NCBI GenBank assembly: GCA_964035575.1
Contig: OZ037911.1
Span: forward strand, 744,001 to 808,000
Reading direction: 5' to 3'
Length of the DNA stretch: 64,000 bases
Source: Rhynchopus sp. YZ270_cl-10
Lineage: Eukaryota > Euglenozoa > Diplonemea > Diplonemida > Diplonemidae
This document shows, one piece after another, positions 40,601 to 50,159 of this stretch (positions are counted from its first letter, which is position 1; the number at the start of each line of letters is the position of its first letter). Both the position numbers and the translations under genes were made by a program. The notes below the pieces were generated by a model, which saw nothing but the letters and a program-made list of their open reading frames with translations, did not search any database and had not been told where the DNA came from.

Positions 40601-43600
40601 GCGTGGAGAAGAGTTCCCTTGGGCACGTCCTGCTTGACGGATGGGACAATGACGCAGACATCGGCACAGACATCGACACACACGTCGAATGGCTGAAGAA
40701 CACGCACTCCCTGTCCCCTCCGTTCAAGCGGCTCGCGTCGCACGCTCCGGACACCCTACCGTCGTACACCTGCTGGCCGTGGTGCGAGTCGACGGACCCT
40801 GTCGTGTTACTCGAGCAGCAGATCTGCCAGTACCCCTCTCGCGACGTGGACTGGGAGTATCTCTCTGGCACGTGGAAGGACGGGTTTCCATTTGGGGCCC
40901 ACGTTCTAGTCAAAATGCTGACCTTGTACTCAAAGCCCCTGGCCATCTTGTCGTGCCTGACGCCGAAGTCGGTCTTCGACCTCCTTCAGAAGTTGAGCAA
41001 CCGCCTGCGTGCAGAGTGCTGGGTCGAAGCAGTGTGCAGTCGCGTGCTCGACCCGCACGTCCAGGCACACGTCATCCGCACGTCGCCGCAGCTCAGCGCA
41101 GTGATCAGCGTGTTGAAGTGGTGTCTGCTGACGGCGAAGCTTCACACCCTGCAAGCCAGAGAGAGGGAGGTGCGCCTCGAGGCACGCGACTTCGAGAACC
41201 TTGTGAAGCACTCGATTGCGATGAGCCTGCACGACATTAGCGAAGATACGCGTGTGAACGTGGTGCGCACGCTGATGCAGATGGACGGCCCCCCCGACCT
41301 GCTGCACAACCAGGTGAGCGTACGGGAGTTCTTTATTGGAAGTGAACACGGAATGACACGCCAGTGCCTCGTGGCGCCCCTAGGGGACGCTGGCTTCACC
41401 GTGGGCAGCGCCTTCATTGGGTTTCTCCTGCGAGTGCGTGGCGAGCACTCTGACGGCAACATCCTTCTGCAGCACAAGTTTGTCGCACACCTGGCAGAAC
41501 CGCAGCTATGGCCGTCCCAAACAAAGCTGTCGAAGGACGCCTGTGCAGTGCTGCTGACCGCTATGCGGGGGGATGATGACAACAAGCTGCGTGATGCCGT
41601 GTTGGGGTGGAAGTCTGTTGTTGACAGGCAGGGGCTGTCCATCGAAGATGTGATCCGTCGGTCACTCGAGATACTGCCCGGGTCCGCTGTGGCTGCTGTT
41701 GGGCATGTCTTCCGCTTTGTTCCCGAGTCCCTCTCGTCGAAGGAGCCCCTCGACGGGAACGGTGAAGTGGACGCCATCCGGCTGCTCTACGCAGAGAAGA
41801 GTGCAAAGAACCTGCTCAACAGCGAGTGGGGACACGTGAAGGTCCGCTTGAACACGGCGGAGCTGCGTTGCTACTTTGCTAAGTCGTGGGGAACCTTCGT
41901 CTCGGAAGGAAAGGGCGATGTTGGGGCGTTTGTGGAGAGGCTGAAGGCAGTGGTGCACGCTGAGAACCTCCGTGACCTCCTAGGGGAACTTGAGAAGAGC
42001 ACAGACGTGGACGGCGGGCTGTACCCCTTTGCCATCGCGTGGGTGCTGCTCCCGAACTACCCCTTCCCGGACCCCTCTGATGAGGAACACAGGCGCGACA
42101 TCTTCCGCTGGGTTTATCGGCTGCGTGCCAACAAGTGCTTGTGGAATGCCTTCTCGGCGTCAGTGCAGGCAGACGTGTCGTCAATGCCGCAGTTTGCGCT
42201 TGCGCTGTGCGACCTGCACCACTACTTCGACATTGCAACATACACCATGTACCGGGACCTTGTCCCTGAAGACTCCCTGAAGAGGTGGCCGCAGGTAAGC
42301 GAGCACAGGTACCTCGTGTGCTCCAACAATCCGCATAATGAGGACAACCCTGAATACCCTCCCTACTTCACGAAGGTCGCGTGCCGCTCGCTCCCACAGG
42401 ACGTGCACGATGACGTCTTCAGCCCAGGGAAGTACAGCTTGCACGGTCATGCCGCACCCACCTCGTTTGCCATCAGGACGTGCCTGACGTCTGGTGTGGA
42501 TGAGAGGTCTGTGAAGGGGAACCTGCAGTCCCTGCGCTGCTACGTCATGGGCAAGGCAGCAGACGTGTACTGGTTTCGGTGCTGTATCGTGTTGTGGTTC
42601 GTGGCGGTGGGCTTACGTGTGAACTCGATTCCGAGTCTTGTGAAAGAGCAGGTGATACGCAAAGAGCTTGAGGGTATTCTGTCAGAGATGGAGAGAACGA
42701 ATCGCAGCGCGAGAGCCTACAACCTTGTAGCTGTGTTCCCTCCTGAGATGAAGACGTCGCTCCCCTTGCGTTCCACAGCACTGACCCTCTACAAGGACAA
42801 CGAGGACTGCCTCGTGTACACTCTCTCAGTGCTGCGGTTATGCTTTGCGCACCTACCATCTGCACCAGATGAGCCGCGGTGCCCTTCCTTGAAGGATTTG
42901 AAGACAAATGGTGTGCGTGGGCTCAGCAGCACAATGGGTGAGATCACAGGGCGCCGGATGGTGCATGGACCCATAGAACTCAGCCAGTTTTATGATCTTG
43001 CCTCTGTGGCACAGCGCATTGTGCGCGACACGAGGGGTTACACTGAGGCATACAGTCTGCTGGGCTCCTTCCTCTCCTGTGCGTTCTCCCACGATGACAG
43101 CAGCAAGGCGGCGAAGGTGTCGGGCTATCTCATCCTTGCACTTGGTGTTTGCCAGAGTGAAAATGCGGTGTTGCTGAAGTTCGTGCTGCAGACAGTGAAG
43201 GAACAAGACAAGGGGTATCTTCTCACGAACGTGCACAGTGAACTCAAGTTCTTTTGCGATGAGAAGGACGTCAAAGCAAAACTTGGGTTCGACACGTTGC
43301 TTGTGACAAGCTTCCCCGTTGACAAGCTGGTGGATGTGCAACCTGAGCGCCTCACAGACGAGATGCAGGAGCTGAATTTCAAAAGCATCCGAGCCCTGGA
43401 GCAGAAGATCAGCCAACCATCTCCCGCCGTCAATCCACCACAGGACGCACCGCTTCCAGATCTCCTCCCCCAGCCCTCCACAGAGGCCGAAGATCACTTT
43501 GTGGAGAGCAAGGCTTCGAAGGCGGTTGCTCGTAACGGGCGGGGAGAGGTGTCTGCAGGTGTGTCCGTCACGCCGCTGAAGCGTGTGGTCGACATCAGGG

Positions 43601-46600
43601 ACATCGTGCAGCTCCTCGCACCAGACGACGTGCCGCCTGCTGGTACGGCGTTCTACGCAACACTTAGAATTGCAAAGGGATTCCACTGCTTCCTAGTCGA
43701 GCGTGGCGACCACCTGGCGCTCACAAGCGAGAAGGGCGTGGGCCGCGCCACCACACTGCAGCACTTCGGCAACTACGGGGAGGGGTGGGGGTTCTGCATG
43801 TCCCTCAGCCCCGAGAGCACACTCGTGGGAGATGGCTTCTTCCTGTACCTCCAGAAGGACAACCAGTGGCGCCTGCACATTACCGCATACTACACACAGC
43901 CCGAGAACAGGGAAATATCAATCAACACAGTGTGGAATGTCTTCAGCAACCTGCGGTACCTCGGCATCGACATCAGGAAGGAGGTGCGTAGCTTCCTCGG
44001 CTTCGTCTGCCGCGTCACCTACGCACATGTCCATCAGGCGTGGGACGATGACTTGGATGCTGTCTTGGAAGCTCTCTGCGCGTGGACGGAAGAAAAAGCG
44101 GCGGACGCGTCGCGGTTCATCGGAGATCTCTCTACAGAGATCAACAGCATCCTGGACAAGGGTAAGAAGTCTGTCGCCGAGGTGCTGCCGGTGTCAGAAC
44201 TCATCAGAGATGTCGCCACACGGGAGGGACCATTGGAAGATGCCTTGCGCGCGATTGCAATGTGTCGCAAACCCGTCCTCAACGAAAAAGGCCATTCTGT
44301 GTTCTGGAGCGACTTCGAGTCCTCTCTCCAGGACCTCTTTGACGATGTGTCGGTGGAGCAGATATCGCGGTTTCTGAGGTGTGGCAATGGCAAGAACTCA
44401 ACGGATATCCTCGATGTTGTGTGGTGTGCAGAGCCACACAAAGGAGAGGAAGGGACGGACTCGTTTGCCCTAACAACGTCACCAATGGTGACGGTGCTTG
44501 ACCACGTGCAGAGATGGCGGGACATGGATGATGCCAACCATCGTGCAATCAATCAAGCGTGCGGTGCGCCCCGGCGACTCCCCGCAGACCCCGAAGCCAG
44601 TGACGACGTTGCAAGCATCAGTGAAGGGTCCCGCAATCGTGCGGTGCATCACTTGTGCACGGACGTCAGCAACAAGTGGCTGGCCTTCTCCCTCCTGCCG
44701 CGCGACTGGGCTTCCTCCGACGGGTCCTCGGGGGATGTGATTGGCCTCCTGTACGACAACCGGATCATGGCAGAGCTGCACGACGAGAGCGTGCAGGAGG
44801 AACTTCACATGTGGTGGGTGAGTCTCCTGCAGGCGCCGATCGAGCAGACGTGGAAGCTGTGGATTGCCCACCACGCTGTGTTTCCAAATGCCAAATTCTC
44901 CACGGGAAGCAGAAAGCAGGACATCGTCGTCTACTGCCTGGCGGAGCGGTGCCCGATACCCCGCGTGCGCGAAAGGATCCTACGTCTCCTGAAGTTCGCC
45001 TCACTGGAAACCATATGCAAACGGCGCTCGAAGTACGGTGTCCACGTGCTTCCCAAGAAGGATCCCTTGCTCGACTCTCGGACCACAGAGAAAGTCACGT
45101 TGGACCCGTCTGCGCCCCCAGAGAAGCAGTACCACATGATCACCAAGCGCTTCACGAAGAACCCTTGTCTGACGCACATCGTGGTGGAGCCGGATGCACT
45201 CTCGCAGGGAGGGTATGAGATCAAAGATCTGCTGCTGAAGTGGTTCTGCGAGTTCACTGAGAAATGCCCATGGCGGTTCATCGTCTTCATCAACGCCAAG
45301 ACGCACTTCAACGTGCCCGAGACGCGGGACCGCATCTGTAACTATGTCCAACTGGACCACCTTGAGCTAGTCGAGTCAGCCTCCAGACAACGCTTCAACG
45401 TGCCGAAACGTCCACTGCTAGGGGGTGCGGAAATGCGGACGCTGGTGTTGGATGCGCAGGAACGAGCAGACTGCTGCCTCGGACTCTGGGGAAAAGCTGT
45501 GCTGTCGACCTTGGAGAAGGAGGAAAGCTGCATCATCCTGCTCATCACACCGCCTGGGGCGGGCAAGACCCACCTCATGCTGAACCAGGCGGGCAGGTAT
45601 GGAATAAACCTCACGCGCGTGGATTGCTCAGACTACCGCCTCGCAGAGCAGAGCTTGGTCGACTTCCTGTCGTCGAACGTGTCGCAGCCACAGGAGGCTG
45701 GAAATCACGTGGTCCTTGTTGCGGACGAGTACCACATGCTGACGAAGACAAAGAAGATGGAGCTGCTGGAGTGGCTGCGGCCAAACCTGTCGTGGCTCAA
45801 GGTCGTCATCATCGGGAACCGCAAGAACGAGGAGGACCTGAGCATTGTGAAGGAGTTCAACCTCCACATGGGCAGCAAGAAGGTGGAAACCATCAACGGG
45901 CGGCTGTCCCTCACGCTGGCCCACTCCCTCCTGAATGGCGGCAATGATGCCTACATCGGCTGCTTCTTTGGGGCACTGCGCCTCATCTACGGCAACGAGG
46001 CTGTGTCCCTGCGGCTTTTGGACACATTTGCGAACCCGTTGCAGTCCGAGCGAGAGCGCGACGAGGTGCTGACGGAACTCCTGAAGGACAAACTTGTGCG
46101 CTACGGCGGCAGCAGCCCGGCAGAGTTTGTAGTCTATCTTCGCGAAGCGTACAAAGACTACGCGAAGGGCTATGAGGAGCTTCAGGCCAGTGTGCGCAGC
46201 TTGGTTTCTGATGGTGAAGGATTTGAATTGATTGTGACGACGGCTGCCGCAGTGGCGCTGCGGTGGCAGCAGGAAGAAAGGACAGAAGATGAGTACGACA
46301 CGCTGTTCCCGTACGAGGAGTTCACCCAGACAGAGGCTTTTGTCTCCATGCACCCTGCACGCCGCCTCACAGCGTGGGTGCTGTATCTGTTCAAGCACGG
46401 GTTGGGCATGGAGGACTCTGACGTGAAGGGGCACGAAGAGGGGGTGATGCGCCAGATGCAGGAGCTGGGCATCGTGCATCATCATTTGTTCCCATACCTG
46501 TACAAGACGGGTCAGCATGCCAACGTCTCCCTGCAGGAGGGAGAGTGCCTCGTGTTGTCGACGGACGGAGACTTCACGAACCTGACCTGGATGGACGAGG

Positions 46601-47727
46601 CTTTGCAGCACCAGCGCTCCTTCAACTGGGACACAGTTGGCAGAGTCTGGGAGAGGAGCTTCGTGACCGACGTGGAGGCCCTTGGCAACATCCTTCAGCG
46701 TGTTCCGCACCACCGCGACCTCGTCATCAACGCCCTGCAGCCTCAGAACCTGAAGAACCTGCTGAGTCAGGCCTCCGATTCGTCGTGCTTGTTTGATGCT
46801 GTGCTGGAGTGCTACCCAACGAGCAAGATTGAGCAGGAATTGGACTCCTTCCAGTCGCCGTTTATGCTGGCTGCGTGGCTGCATGTCATCCACCAGGATC
46901 TTGCCAGGTGGACTGCCTCCCCGTGCGAAGTGATAGAGAAGCTCACCGAGCGGCTGCCAGTCCCCGATACGTTCACTGGCGGCGCGTGTAAGGTGATCCG
47001 TTGCCTGCTGCTGCTGCGGTGGGGCAGCAAGTTCGGAGGGATGTGGTCCGAGGTGCCTGACAAAGCGAAGCTGAGGGAGACTGCGCTGAAGAAGACGTAC
47101 ATGACGGTCATGCACCGGTGCGCTGCAGAGCTCTCAGATGAGCGGTACTTCGCGCCCGACGGAGCACTGCGCGACCTGCTGTTGCCGATTTGGGTTGGGA
47201 CGTTTGCAGACTTTGCGAAGGTGCAGTGTGGAGAGGACGGTCTGCCGCTGCGTGTTGCGTTCGCAGTCGTGCAGTGGAAGGGGGGCATCACCCCACACGT
47301 GTCGTGGCACCCGTCGCTGAAGCGGTTGTGGAACGCCACACAGCCGGAAGGCTTGACCTACGAGGATACACACGGCATCCTGAGAGACATCGGGTGGCCA
47401 GAGACTGATAACCTCTCTGCCTTCCCCCCAAGTCTGCTTGGCTGCATCCTGCTGACCCAGCCCGCAGGCAGTCTATCGCAGCTCCCACCTGATCACCACA
47501 AACGCTTGCTGGAGATCCCGGTGACCGTGGAACCCCGCAACCTTCCAGATGGCGTCCCACGGCAGGGTGTCCTGAATAACATGGAGCGAGCGCTATTGCG
47601 CGTGAAAGATGAAGGGGACCTGAAGATCACAGGGACTATCGGCGATGAGTTGCGTGAGTGCTTTGAGCGTGCCAACGATGAGACAGACATCCCTGAAGAG
47701 GTGCACCTCGAGCAGAAGCCTCGCTAG
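37621..47727 (+). CDS. Giant P-loop/AAA-type ATPase-like protein of unknown function
   Basis: 3368 residues from the ATG at 37621, chosen because the upstream in-frame ATGs (37399, 37516) add only low-character residues. No intron. The sequence is mostly soluble and helical. A Cys-doublet stretch (about 38565-38610) encodes repeated GCC/EEGCC. About residues 1990-2180 have a beta-rich, folded look (VVDIRDIVQLL... WGFCMSLSP...). A single clear nucleotide-binding site lies at about 2642-2720: ITPPGAGKTH (G at 2646), VVLVADEYH (Asp2702-Glu2703) and VVIIGNR as a sensor-1-like strand. No RING, RBR or second Walker A was found. Size, GC content, lack of introns and shared 3' flank suggest it belongs with the RNF213-like neighbour, but sequence homology between them is not evident. 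Confidence 0.75.
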   Translation: MEEEDCPPCVPSPNKEKRQPRPKRSHKEMASWLWEHGCNGEEDGALKERFNLAQRTLKVVRKRVHDEAKAPFFVDNPEGDVGCADDYNPFKMLHQADLEKLRYKVNSTLNQENVDRDDLVGLVPRPIYDIWFSHKQVERFSGKRDTGNDLEEQFACVGTGDSAKKRNAARQNLKKRMEEFLNDTQQVMKAVVTEYSWRYGPKSDQGWPTKEWSGKLGKNVVQLWMGKLPEEDYTKLKHEMSSFLQLDESAQLQLSQRDFANTAHRFLVEGARESSQLGSWFERRNDFVNLVLGGSDDHAKHLREVLTGLKRAQEGCCEDGCCEEGCCSPAVQGVRSRGGPLPTPKWDSAEDLYALCLAVCDKDTDDYKQAEKQWVLLQIKIEEEREAAIAIGLDEEDLEELKNEELKPLETIFSKQCHQVLEEVKKLCEAVRIAKYWQPQAQTTASVHIENTNDEVLRVCEYPIEVSGKHTYTLYEIGLKLAGYYLVNKRDEHSVIEWMPEWTEGAVPLMELLERRQDFSTSFFLQHRTQPRTRHTLNFRWHDERGAYLCEVDGSDASVVCCVPMDVLDETEPNNTVEFMRICLHTDHEGLLTKTRDKPAVKECGVFIARALSFESNAVEGKDDHNGAIPDAIRLHTSTQFRALMLPTYTALLHKELQSVQNGTVRRMLGHEKEVVYLVSQHECRDIQRVLDNLHYFVQEVSIDDQSLYKNVQRLDALNKRITLSVAKLSVVGNVDSANFKSEMQKCVGGSLRILMVASPATGRLVQTITDLGVHSTEQANRSSQLDVTKNFNTRFPFGKLLLSRTDVLADNRVGHAANTHFETVTEQFDKARSWVPTVEKICNDAKRNRMTAIVLLLHKREMNDAVAAGLKSLQVDVLQSEAVSSMEERKAYALPMSEREQVKERAVKTACGTKASMLVIHGCTPCLSDVVLQQPSDTYPSTFHVVFAESTAFPRETTPFPSLSFFCRFCPITDVLSQRDTIHLYWEYCLWRGVEKSSLGHVLLDGWDNDADIGTDIDTHVEWLKNTHSLSPPFKRLASHAPDTLPSYTCWPWCESTDPVVLLEQQICQYPSRDVDWEYLSGTWKDGFPFGAHVLVKMLTLYSKPLAILSCLTPKSVFDLLQKLSNRLRAECWVEAVCSRVLDPHVQAHVIRTSPQLSAVISVLKWCLLTAKLHTLQAREREVRLEARDFENLVKHSIAMSLHDISEDTRVNVVRTLMQMDGPPDLLHNQVSVREFFIGSEHGMTRQCLVAPLGDAGFTVGSAFIGFLLRVRGEHSDGNILLQHKFVAHLAEPQLWPSQTKLSKDACAVLLTAMRGDDDNKLRDAVLGWKSVVDRQGLSIEDVIRRSLEILPGSAVAAVGHVFRFVPESLSSKEPLDGNGEVDAIRLLYAEKSAKNLLNSEWGHVKVRLNTAELRCYFAKSWGTFVSEGKGDVGAFVERLKAVVHAENLRDLLGELEKSTDVDGGLYPFAIAWVLLPNYPFPDPSDEEHRRDIFRWVYRLRANKCLWNAFSASVQADVSSMPQFALALCDLHHYFDIATYTMYRDLVPEDSLKRWPQVSEHRYLVCSNNPHNEDNPEYPPYFTKVACRSLPQDVHDDVFSPGKYSLHGHAAPTSFAIRTCLTSGVDERSVKGNLQSLRCYVMGKAADVYWFRCCIVLWFVAVGLRVNSIPSLVKEQVIRKELEGILSEMERTNRSARAYNLVAVFPPEMKTSLPLRSTALTLYKDNEDCLVYTLSVLRLCFAHLPSAPDEPRCPSLKDLKTNGVRGLSSTMGEITGRRMVHGPIELSQFYDLASVAQRIVRDTRGYTEAYSLLGSFLSCAFSHDDSSKAAKVSGYLILALGVCQSENAVLLKFVLQTVKEQDKGYLLTNVHSELKFFCDEKDVKAKLGFDTLLVTSFPVDKLVDVQPERLTDEMQELNFKSIRALEQKISQPSPAVNPPQDAPLPDLLPQPSTEAEDHFVESKASKAVARNGRGEVSAGVSVTPLKRVVDIRDIVQLLAPDDVPPAGTAFYATLRIAKGFHCFLVERGDHLALTSEKGVGRATTLQHFGNYGEGWGFCMSLSPESTLVGDGFFLYLQKDNQWRLHITAYYTQPENREISINTVWNVFSNLRYLGIDIRKEVRSFLGFVCRVTYAHVHQAWDDDLDAVLEALCAWTEEKAADASRFIGDLSTEINSILDKGKKSVAEVLPVSELIRDVATREGPLEDALRAIAMCRKPVLNEKGHSVFWSDFESSLQDLFDDVSVEQISRFLRCGNGKNSTDILDVVWCAEPHKGEEGTDSFALTTSPMVTVLDHVQRWRDMDDANHRAINQACGAPRRLPADPEASDDVASISEGSRNRAVHHLCTDVSNKWLAFSLLPRDWASSDGSSGDVIGLLYDNRIMAELHDESVQEELHMWWVSLLQAPIEQTWKLWIAHHAVFPNAKFSTGSRKQDIVVYCLAERCPIPRVRERILRLLKFASLETICKRRSKYGVHVLPKKDPLLDSRTTEKVTLDPSAPPEKQYHMITKRFTKNPCLTHIVVEPDALSQGGYEIKDLLLKWFCEFTEKCPWRFIVFINAKTHFNVPETRDRICNYVQLDHLELVESASRQRFNVPKRPLLGGAEMRTLVLDAQERADCCLGLWGKAVLSTLEKEESCIILLITPPGAGKTHLMLNQAGRYGINLTRVDCSDYRLAEQSLVDFLSSNVSQPQEAGNHVVLVADEYHMLTKTKKMELLEWLRPNLSWLKVVIIGNRKNEEDLSIVKEFNLHMGSKKVETINGRLSLTLAHSLLNGGNDAYIGCFFGALRLIYGNEAVSLRLLDTFANPLQSERERDEVLTELLKDKLVRYGGSSPAEFVVYLREAYKDYAKGYEELQASVRSLVSDGEGFELIVTTAAAVALRWQQEERTEDEYDTLFPYEEFTQTEAFVSMHPARRLTAWVLYLFKHGLGMEDSDVKGHEEGVMRQMQELGIVHHHLFPYLYKTGQHANVSLQEGECLVLSTDGDFTNLTWMDEALQHQRSFNWDTVGRVWERSFVTDVEALGNILQRVPHHRDLVINALQPQNLKNLLSQASDSSCLFDAVLECYPTSKIEQELDSFQSPFMLAAWLHVIHQDLARWTASPCEVIEKLTERLPVPDTFTGGACKVIRCLLLLRWGSKFGGMWSEVPDKAKLRETALKKTYMTVMHRCAAELSDERYFAPDGALRDLLLPIWVGTFADFAKVQCGEDGLPLRVAFAVVQWKGGITPHVSWHPSLKRLWNATQPEGLTYEDTHGILRDIGWPETDNLSAFPPSLLGCILLTQPAGSLSQLPPDHHKRLLEIPVTVEPRNLPDGVPRQGVLNNMERALLRVKDEGDLKITGTIGDELRECFERANDETDIPEEVHLEQKPR

Positions 47728-48025
47728 GGAGAAAACAAAACGTGAGAGCTGTCGGAAGAGCCCTCCAACCCCGGCATCCTCGCCCCAGTAGAGAAATAAA
47801 AAACGTGTGATATGTGATACGTGTGCTGTGTGCTGTTACCTCTCAAAATAGCCATTTTTGGGGGGTATTATTGTGTCCTATTCTGCATTGCTTGAGGCTG
47901 TTGTCTTGCTTGAGGCTGTTGTCGTGTCCCCATCCGCACACTATTTCCTGTTTAGGCAGTGGCCTCTTGCAATATCAATCCCTCCCACCTCCACCTCCCA
48001 CCCGCTCCCACCACCCCTTTACCAT

Positions 48026-48349
48026 TGTATTTTATTGAAGGAAAGCAAAATATAGCACAGAACATCTCAAAGTGTTATCATTCTTAGGGGGGCAGCAAGA
48101 CGCAGCACTTTTAGCTGTGTCAGGTGAGTGACGCCACCTCCCCTTTTATTTCTTGCGAGTCACGACAAAGAGTGCAGAGGTTTCCTTCAGTGGCTGCCTG
48201 TTAAAGACATTCGACGTGTCGCCTGGAGGCTTTTCAATTTCACTTTTGAACGAGTAAGTAGCAATACGTCTGGACATGGAATGCCTCATTGATTGTGATT
48301 AGCTGGGCAGTATGGAGGTCACCTCCGCATTGTACTGCAGGACAGATTT
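48026..48349 (+). repeat. Giant-gene 3' flank, block a, copy 2
   Basis: Matches 35345-35692. Small indels separate the two. Directly after it a D-family repeat (48372) replaces the position where copy 1 carries the hAT MITE. Confidence 0.8.
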
Positions 48350-48371
48350 TTTTCTTTTTCTTTTTCTTTTT

Positions 48372-48421
48372 TAGGTACACTGTCACGAGATGGCTGTTGT
48401 ATTTCAAGTCAACTTTTTCTT
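48372..48421 (+). repeat. D-family dispersed repeat
   Basis: AGGTACACTGTCACGAGATGG, then CTGTTGTATTTCAAG and TCAACTTTTTC. One loop change is seen against the copy at 3455. Confidence 0.7.
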
Positions 48422-48931
48422 TTTTGGATGCATGCGAGCAACCCCCACGGTACGGTATCCCTACATCCCCGATCATGCCTGTCCCATCCCCACCCGAAGG
48501 TGATAAAAAACAGAAAATGTAGGAATATTTCGTGTCGTAAGTGATGGTAGCGATAGTGAGACTGCAAGGCGGCAGCTGCACTAATCCTAACACATTTTCA
48601 AAAAAAAACCAAGTTTTCAAATAAAATAAGAACAGAAAGAAAGGGGGATGAGGAATACAGGTGGTTACGTTTCGGATATTTTTTATTTCCGAAACCGTTT
48701 AAAGATATCATGAGATATCGGTATGTCCCGGATGATTGTTTATTTGGGACCAAGTTTCGGCATTTTTTTTTTCCCTTTCAACGAGAACATCTCAAAGTGT
48801 TCTCGCTTCTCAGAGGGGACAGCAAGACGCAGCACTTTTCGCTGTGTCAGGTGAGTGACGCCACTTCCCCTTTTTTTTCAGTGCCTGCGTCCCAGAGGCG
48901 TTTGCACTATCAACTTCACTTTTTTTTGTGA

Positions 48932-49640
48932 GTCACAAAAAGAGTGCAGAGGTTTCCTTCAGTGGACCCCTTTTTTTGTATAATTTTTCTTTTTTTGTGT
49001 TGCCTGCTAAAGACGTTCGACTTGTCGCGTCCTGGAGGCTTTTCAATTTTAATTTCTTTTTGGGGCTGGGTGAGACAGCGCATGTTCTGCCGAAGCACAC
49101 CAACAGAAGTTGTTAAGAGACACAACACAGACAAGCCACCCCTTTGCGTGCATTGAGCATGCCCGACCACGTGCTCTCTTACAACTCAACCCACCCCCTT
49201 TCCCCTGGTGCTTTTATTTTGTTTACCCCCCTGCCCCATATGTTCACGTAGGGTCCCCTTACGCAAGGAATCACGGAAAGCCATTACGGCAAGCTGACTG
49301 CGTCCTAGAGGCGTCTGTACGTTCAACTTCACTTTATTTTTATTAGGGCAGCAGTCTTCGGGGGGTGAGTGGCGAAACCCCATCAGCCAGCTAACCACAG
49401 AAACCGAGCCGTGAAATAGTAAATTGTAAATAAAAAGGAAAATTGATAAATGAAAAGGGAGCATTCTTTGATAAACTCATGTATCAAAAAGACAGCAGCT
49501 TCAAAAAAACAAACTAAAAAAAGCTGCTTTTTCAGAGTTGAGGACGACTTTTACGTCTTTCAAGTACAAAGGCTTCGGCCAACATTGGTAGGTGATTGTT
49601 GGTACAGCAAAAAAGAAAGAAAAAGAAAAAAAAATAGTTC
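48932..49640 (+). repeat. Giant-gene 3' flank, blocks c-d, copy 2
   Basis: Matches 36450-37160 with few differences. It is preceded at 48697-48790 by a less conserved match to 36251-36335 (block b, CCGGAYGAT...AAGTTTCGGCATTTTTT). Confidence 0.85.
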
Positions 49641-49830
49641 ACGAGCGTAGGCAACGGTGATAGTCGAAACAAAAACAAAACAAAAACCAACAAGGAAGCG
49701 AAGGAAGAGTGTCCAGCACCTCCTCGGAGGCACACACATTAAAGCGGCAGTATTGAATCTTCTCTTCGGGTATCTACACCATTGCCGAATTTATTGAAAA
49801 AGCAAGACATAAAAATACTACTACTTTTTA

Positions 49831-49891
49831 CAGTGGAGATTGCACAACTGTGGCAGCACAACCCGAGGCAACTACACTACTCCAACAATTT
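49831..49891 (+). repeat. A-family dispersed repeat, copy 4
   Basis: Full-length copy beginning CAGTGGAGATTGCACAAC and ending ACTCCAACAATTTTTC before an A-run. Confidence 0.8.
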
Positions 49892-50159
49892 TTCAAAAAA
49901 AAATTTAAGTTTTCAAAACAAGCAAAAAATACAAACACAGCAACATAGCAACACCCCCTCCGCCCCTCAGGGCGCTTTTTTTGTAATATTGTGACACTCT
50001 ATTTATTCGTAGAACTGGGTTCACCTGCCGCATACGAAAGAGGCATCTTTCAGTTAACTAACTGGCGTTAGAAACGCAGAATTTCCTCACCGGCTATCCG
50101 TTTATTTTGAGTTCAAAAGCACCCATACACAGCTAACACACCGGTTGTCGAAAAAAAAT

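Larger units (their letters stand above)
47728..50159. other. Composite repeat flank after the second giant gene
   Basis: No gene seen. It holds the second copies of flank blocks a-d, D- and C-family repeats and an A-family copy at 49831. An 18-bp tandem repeat of TTGCTTGAGGCTGTTGTC occurs near 47886-47925. Confidence 0.6.

Noticed and set aside
45628-47115. 495-codon open frame on the minus strand inside the second giant gene
   Set aside because: It is the mirror of a GC-rich, well-supported coding frame. Composition is His/Leu/Arg-biased and it has no domain-like pattern. Similar antisense frames run along both giant genes.
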